From contig VWZW01004687.1 of assembly GCA_013397115.1 (NCBI GenBank), positions 659,370-723,369 of the forward strand: a stretch of 64,000 bases of DNA, given 5' to 3'. The notes below the pieces were generated by a model. The model saw only the letters and a program-made list of their open reading frames with translations, was not told the origin of the DNA and made no database searches. Positions 63,269-64,000 of the stretch are shown here, in pieces; within the stretch, counting starts at the first letter, position 1, and each line of letters starts with the position of its first letter. The stretch comes from Edolisoma coerulescens (taxonomy: Eukaryota; Chordata; Aves; Passeriformes; Campephagidae). The position numbers were made by a program, and so were the translations under genes.

Positions 63269-63699
63269 TGTTTAGGAATGGTACTCCCTAATTTAGTGCT
63301 CCCACTGAGACTCTCCAAACCGCGAGCCCGCTCGCTCCCCCTCCATCTTTCCCTATGGAGTGCTGGAGAGGGGAGTTGGAGGCACAAAAGGTAAAGATCA
63401 TGGGTTGAAATAAGAACAATTTAATGGAAACAGCAATGAGATAAGAAAACAGTAACAGCTACAATACTAGTGACAGAGGGTCCAAGAAAGAGACAAACGA
63501 TTCTCACGGAAACCCACGACATGCCCGACGCTCCCTCCGCAACTGCGCTGATCCAGAAGAGAGCCCTTCTCCTGGGAAGAGACTCCCTTCCCTCCGCCCC
63601 GGCAATGATGTGAGGTGGTATAGAATAACCTCCGGGTCCTAGCCATGCCCTCTCCTGGCTACTGCAAAAGTTAACCCTATCCTGGCCGGAACCAGGACA
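63269..63699 (-). mobile_element. Solo LTR of an avian endogenous retrovirus, minus strand
   Basis: A 431-bp element bounded by TG...CA and flanked on both sides by CTAAT (63264-63268 and 63700-63704), a 5-bp target-site duplication. On the minus strand it starts TGTCCTGGTTCCGG, continues GATAGGGTTAACTTTTGC, has an ATTAAA poly(A)-type signal (63420-63425) upstream of CCCATGATCTTTACCTTTTG, and ends CCTAAACA. The opening and the AACCCATGATCTTTACC block match an LTR type I recall from many bird genomes, probably ERVL-like. No internal retroviral sequence adjoins it. It marks an old insertion that recombined to a single LTR, and it encodes nothing. Confidence 0.85.
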
Positions 63700-63843
63700 C
63701 TAATCCACAAACTTTCTAACCTGAATGCAAAATTTTTGATGTAATTAAAATGCAATGCGTTTTATAATATCTCATCGGCCCTGCCTTTTGGGATTGAAAG
63801 GTTTGTCCTGTTTAATTTGTTTTGGTATTCAGGTGGGAGTTCA

Positions 63844-63849
63844 AATAAA
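63844..63849 (+). terminator. NCOA2: Candidate NCOA2 poly(A) signal AATAAA
   Basis: A canonical AATAAA 2.2 kb after the stop codon, followed about 45-55 bases later by a T/G-rich stretch (CTGTTCCTGTGTTTGTC). It is the only plus-strand AATAAA I noticed after the stop codon. Use in vivo is inferred. Confidence 0.45.
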
Positions 63850-64000
63850 ATAGCAGCTATTCTGTGTTAAGGCTGAGGAAAATATGATAAAGGCTGTTCC
63901 TGTGTTTGTCCGTAAAGGGGACAGTGCCACCATTCTGGAGAAGCAACACTTTTTCAGCTGTCACCATTCTGTTGCCAAACTCAAACAGAATATTTAGTCA

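Larger units (their letters stand above)
61618..63870 (+). other. NCOA2: NCOA2 3' UTR (probable extent)
   Basis: AT-rich sequence after the stop with no long frame. It has two ATTTA pentamers near 61939 and 61955, and it includes the antisense solo LTR (63269-63699). The end is set by the AATAAA at 63844, with cleavage expected some 15-30 bases later. The human 3' UTR is long (several kb, from memory), so the true end could also lie beyond the window. Confidence 0.6.

Overview
The window is AT-rich vertebrate nuclear DNA. It is almost entirely filled by the 3' four-fifths of one plus-strand gene, NCOA2 (nuclear receptor coactivator 2; also TIF2, GRIP1, SRC-2). A bird is the likely source. Four fragments of CR1 LINEs carry typical avian 3' ends, and there is a 431-bp solo LTR of an avian endogenous-retrovirus type. 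I cannot name the species.

Nineteen exons with GT...AG boundaries can be placed from 12317 to 61617. Phases agree at every junction, and together they encode an uninterrupted 1378 residues plus a stop. By comparison with the remembered human gene these are exons 5 to 23. The start codon, bHLH exon and promoter lie upstream of the window. The exons carry, in order: the PAS region (exons 5-10); a 1.27-kb exon 11 with the serine-rich region, three LXXLL nuclear-receptor boxes and a SUMO consensus; the acidic linker (exon 12); exon 13, known in human sarcoma and leukaemia fusions; the CBP/p300-binding AD1 helix (exon 16); the Gln-rich region (exons 17-21); and a C-terminal end whose last coding exon holds only three codons. 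The 3' UTR begins at 61618, with a candidate poly(A) signal at 63844.

Region by region: 1-12316 is intron 4 (partial) with no gene seen. 12317-27108 holds exons 5-11. 27109-35741 is the large intron 11, with an old CR1, a 35-bp tandem duplication and a 21-bp inverted repeat. 35742-49945 holds exons 12-20, including exon 17 inside a sharp CpG-dense island. 52180-61617 holds exons 21-23; exon 22 is flanked by two CR1 tails in opposite orientation and followed by a perfect CTCF-type consensus. 61618-64000 is 3' UTR and flank, carrying an antisense solo LTR with a 5-bp target duplication.

I saw no second gene, no RNA gene and no previously undescribed system. The more interesting points are about regulation: the intragenic CpG island at exon 17, the architecture around exon 22, and the LTR in the 3' UTR. 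All comparisons with human NCOA2 are from memory and were not aligned.
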